Source of the DNA: Mycolicibacterium litorale
GTDB lineage: Bacteria; Actinomycetota; Actinomycetes; Mycobacteriales; Mycobacteriaceae
Length of the DNA stretch: 64,000 nucleotides
NCBI RefSeq assembly: GCF_010731695.1
Contig: NZ_AP022586.1
Location: forward strand, 2,108,001 to 2,172,000
Direction of reading: 5' to 3'
Shown here: positions 54,294 to 63,274 of the stretch, piece by piece
How positions within the stretch are numbered: position 1 is the stretch's first letter
Layout: every line of letters begins with the position of its first letter
Position numbers and translations under genes: made by a program
The notes under the pieces: model-generated
Told to the model about the DNA's origin: nothing
The model's input: only the letters and a program-made list of their open reading frames with translations
The model's database searches: none

Positions 54294-55856
54294 ATGCGTC
54301 GGCACCCCCCGCTGCTCCGGGCCCTGAGCCTGTCGACGGTCGCGCTGGTGCTGGCCGGCTGCGCGCCCGGGCTGGCGGCCAACCCGCGGTTCGCCACCGA
54401 CAACGGGGCACGCCCGCAGGGTCAGCCCGAGACCACCCAGCAGCAGGCCGGGCCGCCGCCGGTCGAGGTCCCGAAGAACGACCTGTCGTGGCGGAACTGC
54501 ACCGACGAGGTGTTCGGCAACGCGGCCGTCGACCCGGTGCCGGGCGTGAAGCTCGACTGCGCCACCTACGACGCCGACCTCGACCCCATCGACGGCGCGA
54601 CCGGCACCGTGACGATCGGCGTCGTGCGCGCCACGTCGCCGAAAACCCCGGCCGACGCCGGTCCGGTCGTGATGACCACCGGTTCGGACCAGCCCTCCTC
54701 AGTGCAGCTCCCGGTGTGGCTGGCACGTTCGCAGGCGCTGCTCGACAAGCATCCGATCGTCGCCGTGGATCGTCGCGGCATCGGGATGTCCGGCGCGCTG
54801 GAGTGCCGCGACCTCTACGACCGCCAGGAGATGATCGAACAGGCCCAGTTCGCCTACGGCGACGATCCGGTCGCCAACCTCGGCGCGATCACGATGACGG
54901 CGACCACGAGTTGCACCGACACCATCGCCCCCGGCGACTCGGCCTACGACAACGCCCACGCCGCCGAGGACCTCGAGCGGTTGCGCAGCACCTGGGACGT
55001 GCCCGCACTGGCGTTGCTGGGGATCGGCAACGGCGCCCAGGTGGCGCTCGCCTACGCCGGCTCGCACCCCAACAAGGTGGCCCGCCTCGCGCTCGACTCG
55101 CCGCTGCCGCTGGCGATCGGCGCCGAGGCCGCCGCCGAACAGCGCGTCCGGGGTGAGCAGGCCGCGCTCGACGCGTGGGCCGGTCAATGTGTGGCGATCG
55201 GCTGCCCGGCGGCGCCCGAACCGAAGGGCGTCGTCGACGGACTGCTCTCCGAGGCGCGCGCAGGCAACGGCCCCGGCGGCGCATCGGTGGCCGCCGTGGC
55301 CGACGCGATCTCCACCGCGCTGGCCTTCCCGCGCGGCGACGGTGTCGCGCCCATCAACGATCTCGGCGCGGCGCTGGCCGGCGCCGCGTCCGGCGACACC
55401 GCCCGGCTGACGGCGCTGATCACCGACGCCGAGACCCTGCGCCAGACCGACGGGCAGTTCGTGAACTCCTGCAGTGACGCGCTGAACCGCCCGACTCCCG
55501 ACCGGGTGCGTGAGTTGGTCGTCGCCTGGGGCAAGCAGTACCCGCAGTTCGGCGTCGTCGGTGCGCTCGATCTGGTCACGTGCCTGAACTGGCCGAGCGG
55601 GTCGGCGCCGCCGGAGCCCAAGGACCTCCCGGTGCCGGTGCTGCTGCTCGGTGTGCAGAACGATCCCATCGTCGGCAACGAAGGCGTCGCCGCGGTGGCG
55701 GCCACGATCCTCAACGCCGGCGCCTCCAACAAGCGGGTGATGTGGCAGGGCATCGGCCACGGAGCGAGCGTCTACTCGGCGTGCGCACTGGCGCCGGTGA
55801 TCGATTACCTCGGCGACGGCACGCCGCCGGAGACCGACACGTACTGTCCGGCCTGA
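54294..55856 (+). CDS. Hip1/TAP-like alpha/beta-hydrolase lipoprotein without nucleophile serine
   Basis: 520 residues from the ATG at 54294; the open frame back to 54069 is the ribD remnant. Lipoprotein signal LSLSTVALVLAGC with lipid on the Cys of LAGC. The fold matches secreted tripeptidyl aminopeptidase/Hip1-type proteins: VAVDRRGIGMSGALECRD, ARLALDSPLPL, GVQNDPIVG (Asp region) and GHGASVY (His). The elbow reads LLGIGNGAQVALAYAG, with Gly where LGxSYG has the catalytic Ser. Position matches Rv2672. It could be a binding protein or pseudoenzyme. Confidence 0.85.
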   Translation: MRRHPPLLRALSLSTVALVLAGCAPGLAANPRFATDNGARPQGQPETTQQQAGPPPVEVPKNDLSWRNCTDEVFGNAAVDPVPGVKLDCATYDADLDPIDGATGTVTIGVVRATSPKTPADAGPVVMTTGSDQPSSVQLPVWLARSQALLDKHPIVAVDRRGIGMSGALECRDLYDRQEMIEQAQFAYGDDPVANLGAITMTATTSCTDTIAPGDSAYDNAHAAEDLERLRSTWDVPALALLGIGNGAQVALAYAGSHPNKVARLALDSPLPLAIGAEAAAEQRVRGEQAALDAWAGQCVAIGCPAAPEPKGVVDGLLSEARAGNGPGGASVAAVADAISTALAFPRGDGVAPINDLGAALAGAASGDTARLTALITDAETLRQTDGQFVNSCSDALNRPTPDRVRELVVAWGKQYPQFGVVGALDLVTCLNWPSGSAPPEPKDLPVPVLLLGVQNDPIVGNEGVAAVAATILNAGASNKRVMWQGIGHGASVYSACALAPVIDYLGDGTPPETDTYCPA

Positions 55857-55877
55857 CGTCTGGCCGCATGCGCGCCG

Positions 55878-57194
55878 GTGTACGGTTCGCTCGTGGCGGC
55901 AGCAGACACTCTTCGCACCGGCCTCCTGAACGCCTTCCGTCCTCGCACGTCCCCGCCCGATACGGCGACCGTGCTGCGGTCGGTGCTGTGGCCGTTGGCC
56001 ATCATGTCGATCATCCACCGCAGCTTCGTGCTGGCGACCAACGGCTACATCACCGACGACTTCGGGCCGGTGTACCGGGCGGTGGTGAACTTCAAGCTCG
56101 GTTGGGACATCTACAACGAGCACTTCGACCACGTCGACCCGCACTACCTGTATCCGCCCGGCGGGACGCTGCTGCTGGCGCCGTTCGGCTACCTGCCCGT
56201 GGACGCGTCGCGGTACTGGTTCATCTTCTTCAACGCCGTCGCGATCCTGCTGGCCGCCTACTTCATGCTGCGGTTGTTCAACTTCACGTTGGCCTCCGTC
56301 GCCGCGCCGGCGCTGCTGCTGGCGATGTTCTGCACCGAATCGGTCACCAACACTCTGGTTTTCACCAACATCAACGGCTGCCTGCTGCTGATGGAGGTGC
56401 TGTTCTTCCGGTGGCTGCTCGACGGGAAACGCAGCCACGAATGGTGGGCCGGGGTCGCCATCGGGTTGACCCTGGTGGTGAAACCCTCACTCGCGCCGCT
56501 GTTGCTGCTGCCGCTGCTCAACCGGCAGTGGCGGGCGCTGGTCACCGCGTTCGGCGTCCCGCTGGCGTTCAACCTCGCGGCGTGGCCGCTGGTCAGCGAC
56601 CCGATGAACTTCGTCCGCCGGACGGTCCCCTACATCCTGTCCACGCGCGACTACTTCAACAGCTCCATCGAGGGCAACGGCATCTACTACGGGCTGCCGA
56701 TGTGGCTGATCCTGCTGCTGCGCCTGACGTTCGTGCTGCTGGCGATCGGCAGCCTGGTCCTGCTCTACCGCTACTACCGCACCCGAGATCCGCTGTTCTG
56801 GATGCTGACGTCCTCGGGTGTGCTGCTGACCACCTCGTTCCTCGTGCTCTCCCTGGGCCAGGGCTACTACTCGATGATGCTGTTCCCGTTCCTGATGACC
56901 GTGGTGCTGCCCAATTCGGTGCTGCGCAATTGGCCGGCCTGGCTGGCCATCTACGGGTTCATGGCCATCGACAAATGGCTGCTGGTGCACTGGCTGACCA
57001 CCGGGCGGTTCCTCGAGTACCTCCGGTTCACCGCCGGGTGGGGGCTGCTGATGGTGGTGGTGTTCGCGGTGCTCTACTTCCGCTACCTCGACGCCAAGGC
57101 CGACGGCCGCCTCGACCGCGGTATCGATCCGCCCTGGCTGGCGGGTCCGGCCGAGCCTGCGCCGCAGGTCAGGCGGGCGACGCCGACACCGTAG
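55878..57194 (+). CDS. aftC: Alpha-(1->3)-arabinofuranosyltransferase AftC
   Basis: Adds branching arabinose residues from decaprenylphosphoryl arabinose to arabinogalactan and lipoarabinomannan. 438 residues from a GTG (433 in M. tuberculosis). GT-C membrane enzyme with about 10 spans and the catalytic Asp60-Asp61 in GYITDDFGPVYRAV. Also conserved are GWDIYNEHFDHVDPHYLYPPGGTLLLAPFGYLP and the C-terminal FRYLDAKADGRLDRGIDP. Between the lipoprotein gene (21 bp) and msrB (12 bp). Confidence 0.96.
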   Translation: MYGSLVAAADTLRTGLLNAFRPRTSPPDTATVLRSVLWPLAIMSIIHRSFVLATNGYITDDFGPVYRAVVNFKLGWDIYNEHFDHVDPHYLYPPGGTLLLAPFGYLPVDASRYWFIFFNAVAILLAAYFMLRLFNFTLASVAAPALLLAMFCTESVTNTLVFTNINGCLLLMEVLFFRWLLDGKRSHEWWAGVAIGLTLVVKPSLAPLLLLPLLNRQWRALVTAFGVPLAFNLAAWPLVSDPMNFVRRTVPYILSTRDYFNSSIEGNGIYYGLPMWLILLLRLTFVLLAIGSLVLLYRYYRTRDPLFWMLTSSGVLLTTSFLVLSLGQGYYSMMLFPFLMTVVLPNSVLRNWPAWLAIYGFMAIDKWLLVHWLTTGRFLEYLRFTAGWGLLMVVVFAVLYFRYLDAKADGRLDRGIDPPWLAGPAEPAPQVRRATPTP

Positions 57195-57206
57195 TAACTT
57201 GGGATC

Positions 57207-57617
57207 ATGACTGCTCCCAAGGTGCAACTGACCGACGACGAGTGGCGCAAGAAGCTCACCCCCGAGGAGTTCGCGGTGCTGCGCCGCGCCGGCACCGAGC
57301 GGCCCTTCACCGGCGAGTACACCGACACCAAGACCGAGGGCGTCTACCAGTGCCGGGCGTGCGGCGCCGAACTGTTCCGCAGCACCGAGAAGTTCGAATC
57401 CCACTGCGGTTGGCCGTCGTTCTTCGATCCGGCCGATTCCGACGCGGTGATCCTGCGGACCGACGACTCCCTCGGGATGCGACGTGTCGAGGTGCTGTGC
57501 GCGAACTGCCACAGCCATCTGGGCCACGTGTTCGAGGGTGAGGGCTACCCGACGCCGACCGATCAGCGGTACTGCATCAATTCCATCTCACTGCGGCTGG
57601 TGCCGGCGGCCGGATAG
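57207..57617 (+). CDS. msrB: Peptide-methionine (R)-S-oxide reductase
   Basis: Repairs oxidised methionine (R form). 136 residues, same as Rv2674. Zinc Cys pairs in YQCRACGAEL and VLCANCHSHLGH; HCGWPSFFDPAD; catalytic Cys123 in RYCINSISL. Its last 41 bp overlap the 3' end of the convergent GGDEF-EAL gene. Confidence 0.97.
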   Translation: MTAPKVQLTDDEWRKKLTPEEFAVLRRAGTERPFTGEYTDTKTEGVYQCRACGAELFRSTEKFESHCGWPSFFDPADSDAVILRTDDSLGMRRVEVLCANCHSHLGHVFEGEGYPTPTDQRYCINSISLRLVPAAG

Positions 57618-59916
57618 TCTCCTCGCGCAACAGCGTCGCGACGGCGGGCGCACTCAGCGGCGGGCTGTAGTGGAAACCCTGCGCGACGTCGCAGCGGTAC
57701 GCCCGAAGGCGTTCGGCGGTCTCCGCGTTCTCCACACCTTCGGCGACCGTCGTCAGGCCCAGGGTCTGCGCGAGGCCGACGACCGCGCGCACCACCTCCC
57801 CGGCGCGCGGGTCCCAGATGATCGGGCCGATGAACTGACGGTCCAGCTTGACCTCGTCGATCGGCAGTTCGCGCAGATAGCTCAGCGCCGAGTACCCGCT
57901 GCCGAAGTCGTCGATGGCGACCCGCACTCCGTGCCTGCGTAATTCTCGGAGCACCGCGCAGGTCCGCTTGATGTCGGGCAGGATCAGGTCCTCGGTGATC
58001 TCCAGGGTCAGCGCCTCGGGCGGCAGGCCGCGCGCCCGCAGCGCCGAGACGATCCGGTCGGGCAGGTCGGCGTCGGCCATGCTGGCGGCGAAGAGGTTGA
58101 CCGCGACCGGGACCGGCGTGCCGCGCGCGGCCCATTCGGCGGCGTCGTCGAGCGCCTTGTCGAGCACCAACTCGGTGACCGACGCCATCAGCCCGTGCCT
58201 GCGGACCATCGGCAGGAAGTCGTTGGGACTGAGCACTCCGTGGACCGGATGCGGCCACCGCACCAGCGCCTCGAGACCGGCGAGCTCCGATGACTCGAGG
58301 TGGTACTTCGGCTGGTAGACCACGGCCAGTTCCTGGCGGTCGATGGCCTGGCGCAGCTCGCCGAGCAGTTGCACCGCCGCCACGCCCCCGCCCTTGGCGC
58401 CCGTGTCGCCCACCTGCAGCAGACCCGAATGCTCGGGGTACTCCAGCGTCATCTCCGGCGTGAACACGTGCACGCCGTCGGTGCGGGACCGCTTGGCGGC
58501 GTACATCGCGGCGTCGGCGCATTTGAACAGGTGCTCGCCGAGCGGATCGGGATCGTCCTCCGGGGAGGCGACGGCCAGGCCGACGCTCGGCCGCATCAGC
58601 AGGCTCTGCCCGTCGACGCCGAAGGGCGAGTCGAACGCCTCGACGATGCGGTGGGCGATCTCCAGCGAGTGGTCGGCGCGGTCCTCGATGAGCACGGCGA
58701 ATTCGTCGCCGCCGACCCTGGCCAGGGTGTCGCCGGGCCGCACGCACGTCGCGAGGCGTTCGGCGACGCGGGTGAGCAGTTCGTTGCCCGCCGCGTGCCC
58801 GAGGCTGTCGTTGACCATCTTGAAGTCGTTGAGGTCGAGGGAGAGCACCGCCACCGCGCGGGCGTCGCGTTCGCGCAGCTGCATGGCATGGGCCAACCGG
58901 TCGTTGAACAGCGCGAGGTTGGCCAGGCCGGTCAGCGGATCGCGCAGCGCCTGATCGGCCACCATGCGCAGCAGCCTGCGGTTCTCCCACGACGCCAGGA
59001 ACTGCCGCAGGCAGATCGCGACGATCACGACGATCACCGTCGCCCGCAGCACACCGTCGAGGACGACGATCGCGGCGCCGCTGCCGCCGACCAGAAGCGG
59101 CAGATAGGGCAGCCACAGCGAGATGCTGGTGGGCAGCTGCGGGGTGTCGTCCGGCGCGGTGGGTGCGCCCCGGCTGATCAGCGCGGCCGCCCCGAAGAGC
59201 ACCGTTGCGGCCACCCAGCCCACATCGATGGGAAGCGCGGCGGCGTAGGTGCCCTCCGCGGTGATCCACGCGAAGGTGATGTCGGACAGCGTGATCAACG
59301 ACAGGGCCGCGGTGAGCAGCATCAGCGGGCGCCGCCGCCGAGGGCCGGCACGGACCAGGACCAGACCCGCCACCGCGAGCACCATCAGGTCGAGCAGCGG
59401 GTAGGCGAGCGCCAGGCTCACCACGAGCTTGTCGTCGCGGAAGCTCTCGTAGACGCCGCGCAGGGCCAGCACCCACGCCAGCAGGAACAGCGACAGCGCG
59501 AAGATCAGCCCGTCGAGTACGAGACGCAACCGGGACTGCCCCGCCGACACGATCGGCCACTGCACCAGAGCCAGGCAGCTGAAGACGGGGAACAGCAGGA
59601 AGCCGAGATCTGCGACCGACGGGAACGACGCGCGGTGCAGCGCCATGTCCAGATAGCCGTAGATCAGCTCGCCCGCCGTCCAGCCGCCGAAGGCGACAGC
59701 GAAGCAGACCCACACGCCGCGGAACCGTCCGGTCGAGGCGCGCGCGGCCAGTACGGCGCAGACCACGGCGTACCCCGCGAAGACGGCGACCCCGAAATTG
59801 TCGGCCACCTCCACACCCGGCAGGCCGCCGACGAGCCAGACCGTGAGCACCACCGCCGCCACCGCGGAACCGGCGATGACGGTCAGCTCCGCAGGCCTGG
59901 CGTGCATGCCCGACAC
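57577..59916 (-). CDS. Membrane GGDEF-EAL c-di-GMP synthase/phosphodiesterase
   Basis: 779 residues. An N-terminal half with about 10 membrane segments (residues 10-325); a GGDEF domain with RVGGDEFAVLI (motif about 402-406) and an inhibitory-site RxxD (RPGD) five residues before it; then a full EAL domain: LAGLEALVRWP (motif about 549-551), VPVAVNLFA, LTLEITEDL, VAIDDFGSGYSAL, VKLDRQF and TVAEGVENAE. Both active sites look intact, so it may make and degrade c-di-GMP. Convergent with msrB. The long open frame past 59916 is not conserved. Confidence 0.93.
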   Translation of the reverse strand: MSGMHARPAELTVIAGSAVAAVVLTVWLVGGLPGVEVADNFGVAVFAGYAVVCAVLAARASTGRFRGVWVCFAVAFGGWTAGELIYGYLDMALHRASFPSVADLGFLLFPVFSCLALVQWPIVSAGQSRLRLVLDGLIFALSLFLLAWVLALRGVYESFRDDKLVVSLALAYPLLDLMVLAVAGLVLVRAGPRRRRPLMLLTAALSLITLSDITFAWITAEGTYAAALPIDVGWVAATVLFGAAALISRGAPTAPDDTPQLPTSISLWLPYLPLLVGGSGAAIVVLDGVLRATVIVVIVAICLRQFLASWENRRLLRMVADQALRDPLTGLANLALFNDRLAHAMQLRERDARAVAVLSLDLNDFKMVNDSLGHAAGNELLTRVAERLATCVRPGDTLARVGGDEFAVLIEDRADHSLEIAHRIVEAFDSPFGVDGQSLLMRPSVGLAVASPEDDPDPLGEHLFKCADAAMYAAKRSRTDGVHVFTPEMTLEYPEHSGLLQVGDTGAKGGGVAAVQLLGELRQAIDRQELAVVYQPKYHLESSELAGLEALVRWPHPVHGVLSPNDFLPMVRRHGLMASVTELVLDKALDDAAEWAARGTPVPVAVNLFAASMADADLPDRIVSALRARGLPPEALTLEITEDLILPDIKRTCAVLRELRRHGVRVAIDDFGSGYSALSYLRELPIDEVKLDRQFIGPIIWDPRAGEVVRAVVGLAQTLGLTTVAEGVENAETAERLRAYRCDVAQGFHYSPPLSAPAVATLLREETIRPPAPAAVRWN

Positions 59917-60200
59917 CCCGCCTCCACACCGTTTTCACGTGGTGCGCCGGGCTCCCCCACCGAGGCGCACGTTCGCCGAGGCTAGCAAATCGGCGGTGGC
60001 CCGGGACCCGGTTGCGCGATCCGGGTGGATCGCCGGTGACCCCGCGCAGGGAGTGGAAATTCGTGCAACACGGCTGCGCCGATCGTCGCCATGTTCCAGA
60101 CTGGGTGCTGCGATGTGAATGCCCGGTCGGTGGACCACGATTGGCGTGGTCTGCTCGCGGTCCCGGCCGCAACGACGATGTGGCTGAGGAAGGCGGCGGT

Positions 60201-62540
60201 GTGTCAGAGGCGTCTGGTGATCGGGTCATAGCTCCGGTGTTGCCGGGTGGCGGTGTGTTGCCGTTCGCTCCCGTGCCGTCCGGCAGTGTCGCGGGCCGCA
60301 CGCTGCAGGAATCGACCTACCGGCCGCGGGTACCTCCGAAGCGCTTGCACGACGATTCGCCGAACATCGTCATCGTGCTCATCGATGATGCCGGACCCGG
60401 ATTGCCGTCGACATTCGGTGGTGAGGTGACCACCGCGACACTGGACCGGATCTGCGGAGAAGGAGTGTCCTACAACAGGTTTCACACCACAGCGATGTGT
60501 TCGCCGACGCGGGCTTCGCTGCTGACGGGCCGCAATCATCACGAGATCGGCAACGGTCAGATCGCCGAGCTGGCCAACGACTGGGACGGGTATGCCGGCA
60601 AGATCCCGCGATCCAGCGCGACCGTTGCCGAGGTGCTCAAGCAGTACGGTTATGCGACCTCCGCATTCGGCAAGTGGCACAACACTCCCGCCGAGGAGAC
60701 CACCGCCGCGGGACCGTTCGAGAACTGGCCCACCGGACTGGGTTTCGAGTACTTCTACGGTTTCCTCGCCGGCGAGGCCTCGCAGTACGAGCCGCACCTG
60801 GTGCGCAACACCACCGTGGTCGCCCCGCCCCGGACCCCGGAAGAGGGCTACCACCTGTCCGAGGACCTGGCCGACGACGCCATCGGCTGGCTGCGCCGGC
60901 ACAAGGCGTTCAACGCCGACAAACCGTTCTTCATGTACTGGGCCAGTGGCTGTCTGCACGGTCCGCACCACATCATGAAGGACTGGGCGGACAAGTACGC
61001 CGGCAAATTCGACGACGGCTGGGACACCTACCGGCAGCGGGTGTTCGAGCGCGCCAAGCAGAAGGGCTGGCTCCCGCAGGACTGCCGGCTCACCGAACGT
61101 GACGAGACGCTGGCCGCCTGGGACGACATCCCCGAGGACGAGAAGCCGTTCCAGCGCCGTCTCATGGAGGTCGCCGCCGGCTACGCCGAACATGTCGACG
61201 TGCAGGTCGGCCGTATCGCCGACGAATTGGACCACCTGGGCTACGGCGAGAACACGCTGTTCTTCTACATCTGGGGCGACAACGGCTCCTCGGGCGAGGG
61301 TCAGAACGGCACCATCGCGGAGCTGTTGGCGCAGAACGGGATTCCCACCACCGTCCGTCAGCACATCGACGCCCTCGACGAGCTCGGCGGGCTGGACGTG
61401 CTCGGCTCCCCGCTGGTCGACAACCAGTACCACGCCGGATGGGCGTGGGCCGGCAGCACCCCGTACAAGGGCATGAAGTTGCTCGCGTCGCACCTGGGCG
61501 GCACCCGCAACCCGATGGCAGTGCGGTGGCCGGCCAAGATCACCGCCGACCCGGCACCGCGTGACGTGTTCCTGCACTGCACCGATGTGGTGCCGACCAT
61601 CTACGACGTCGTCGGGATCGAGGCGCCGCGCACCGTCTACGGCGAGCCGCAGATGCCGCTGGCCGGAGCGAGTTTCGCCCGGACCCTGGCCGACCGCACC
61701 GCACCCGGCGGCAAGAAGACCCAGTACTTCGAGATCATGGGGAGCCGGGCCATCTATCACGACGGATGGCTGGCCGCCGCGCGCGGTCCACGGTTGCCCT
61801 GGGTTCCCGGGCAGCCCGAGGGCATCGCCACCTGGACCCCGGACAACGACCGGTGGGAGCTGTACCACCTTGAGGAGGACTGGTCACAGTCCCGAGATCT
61901 CGCAGACCGCCTGCCCAAGAAGCTGGCCCAGATGCGGGAGTTGTTCGCCATCGAAGCGGCCCGCAACGCGGTGCTGCCCATCGGCGGCGGGTTGTGGGTG
62001 CCCGTGTATCACCCGGAACTGCGCATCTCCCCGCCGTACCGGGAGTGGGAGTTCGCCGGCGACATGGTGCGGATGCCCGAATTCTGCGCACCCGCTCTGG
62101 GAAACAGGAACAACGTCGTCACCATCGACGTCGACATCCCCGCCGACGCCAACGGGGTGCTGTACTCGCTCGGTGCAGCGGCGGGCGGACTGACCTGCTA
62201 CCTCGACGAGGGTCACCTCTGCTACGAGTACAACCTGTTCATCCTGTCGCGCACCAAGATCCGCTCGGAGAGCAAGCTGCCGCCCGGGCGGACGACCCTG
62301 GTGGTGACGACCCGGTACGCGCAGCCGCGTCCGGCCGGTCCACTCGACATCACGATCGCCCGAGACGGTGACACCATCGCCGCGGGCTGCGTCCCGATCA
62401 GCGCGCCACTGCTGTTCACCGCCAACGACTGCCTCGACATCGGCACCTGCCTCGGCTCACCGGTCTCCTTGGACTATCGCGAACGCGCCCCGTTCCCCTT
62501 CGAGGGCCACATCCATCGGGTCCACGTCGCCTACACCTGA
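60201..62540 (+). CDS. Arylsulfatase (formylglycine-dependent)
   Basis: Hydrolyses sulfate esters. 779 residues from the GTG at 60201, after AGGAAGG; the open frame back to 60012 lacks family similarity. Metal-binding IVIVLIDDAGPG, formylglycine motif Cys100-Ser-Pro-Thr-Arg in AMCSPTRASLLTGRN, AFGKWHN (Lys/His), IWGDNGSSGEG, and a C-terminal beta-rich domain (about 640-779). No signal peptide, so cytoplasmic or exported by another route. The formylglycine-generating enzyme is not in the window. Confidence 0.93.
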   Translation: MSEASGDRVIAPVLPGGGVLPFAPVPSGSVAGRTLQESTYRPRVPPKRLHDDSPNIVIVLIDDAGPGLPSTFGGEVTTATLDRICGEGVSYNRFHTTAMCSPTRASLLTGRNHHEIGNGQIAELANDWDGYAGKIPRSSATVAEVLKQYGYATSAFGKWHNTPAEETTAAGPFENWPTGLGFEYFYGFLAGEASQYEPHLVRNTTVVAPPRTPEEGYHLSEDLADDAIGWLRRHKAFNADKPFFMYWASGCLHGPHHIMKDWADKYAGKFDDGWDTYRQRVFERAKQKGWLPQDCRLTERDETLAAWDDIPEDEKPFQRRLMEVAAGYAEHVDVQVGRIADELDHLGYGENTLFFYIWGDNGSSGEGQNGTIAELLAQNGIPTTVRQHIDALDELGGLDVLGSPLVDNQYHAGWAWAGSTPYKGMKLLASHLGGTRNPMAVRWPAKITADPAPRDVFLHCTDVVPTIYDVVGIEAPRTVYGEPQMPLAGASFARTLADRTAPGGKKTQYFEIMGSRAIYHDGWLAAARGPRLPWVPGQPEGIATWTPDNDRWELYHLEEDWSQSRDLADRLPKKLAQMRELFAIEAARNAVLPIGGGLWVPVYHPELRISPPYREWEFAGDMVRMPEFCAPALGNRNNVVTIDVDIPADANGVLYSLGAAAGGLTCYLDEGHLCYEYNLFILSRTKIRSESKLPPGRTTLVVTTRYAQPRPAGPLDITIARDGDTIAAGCVPISAPLLFTANDCLDIGTCLGSPVSLDYRERAPFPFEGHIHRVHVAYT

Positions 62541-62565
62541 GCGGCAGGGGTGATGCCGGGCATGC

Positions 62566-63270
62566 CTACGGCAGGCGGGTGACCAGCTCTTCGACGCCCA
62601 CGCGCGGGCCGGTGAAGAACGGCGTCTCCTCGCGGACGTGCCGCCGTGCGTCGGTGGCGCGCAGATCACGCATCAGGTCGACGATGCGGTGCAGTTCGGG
62701 CGCCTCGAAGGCGAGGATCCACTCGTAGTCGCCGAGCGCGAACGCCGGCACGGTGTTGGCGCGGACGTCCTTGTAGCCGCGCGCGGCCATCCCGTGTTCG
62801 CTCAGCATTCGCCTGCGCTCGTCGTCGGGCAGCAGATACCAGTCCAGCGACCGGACGAACGGGTAGACGCAGATGTAGTTACCCGGGTCCTCCCCGGCGA
62901 GGAAGGCGGGGATGTGGCTCTTGTTGAACTCAGCGGGCCGGTGGAGTGCGACGTTGCTCCACACCGGCGAGCTGGCCCGGCCCAGCGCGGTGGTGCGCCG
63001 GAAGTCGGCGTAGGTGGCCTGCAGCGCCTCCACGGTGTCGGCGTGGGTCCACATCATGAAGTCGGCGTCGGCGCGCATGCCCGCGATGTCGTACAGCCCG
63101 CGGACCACCACGCCGCGTTCCTCCTGCTGTTTGAGGAAGGTCGCGGTCTCGTCGACCACCGCCGCGCGTGCCTGCTCGTCGTATCCCAGCTCCCCCGGGC
63201 GGACCGAGAACACCGAAAACATCAGGTAGCGGATGGTGGAGTTGAGTGCGTCGAAGTCGAGCTTGGCCAT
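62566..63270 (-). CDS. hemQ: Coproheme decarboxylase HemQ (chlorite dismutase family)
   Basis: Last step of the coproporphyrin-dependent haem pathway: oxidative decarboxylation of coproheme. 234 residues from the ATG at 63270 (231 in M. tuberculosis Rv2676c). Family features: [90 protein letters not shown] and the C-terminal [14 protein letters not shown]. Starts 4 bp after the stop of hemY. Confidence 0.96.
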   Translation of the reverse strand: MAKLDFDALNSTIRYLMFSVFSVRPGELGYDEQARAAVVDETATFLKQQEERGVVVRGLYDIAGMRADADFMMWTHADTVEALQATYADFRRTTALGRASSPVWSNVALHRPAEFNKSHIPAFLAGEDPGNYICVYPFVRSLDWYLLPDDERRRMLSEHGMAARGYKDVRANTVPAFALGDYEWILAFEAPELHRIVDLMRDLRATDARRHVREETPFFTGPRVGVEELVTRLP

Positions 63271-63274
63271 GGTT

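Noticed and set aside
57563..60301. 912-codon leftward open frame over the GGDEF-EAL gene
   Set aside because: Arg/Gly/Pro-rich shadow in another frame; the GGDEF and EAL motifs are in the 57577-59916 frame.
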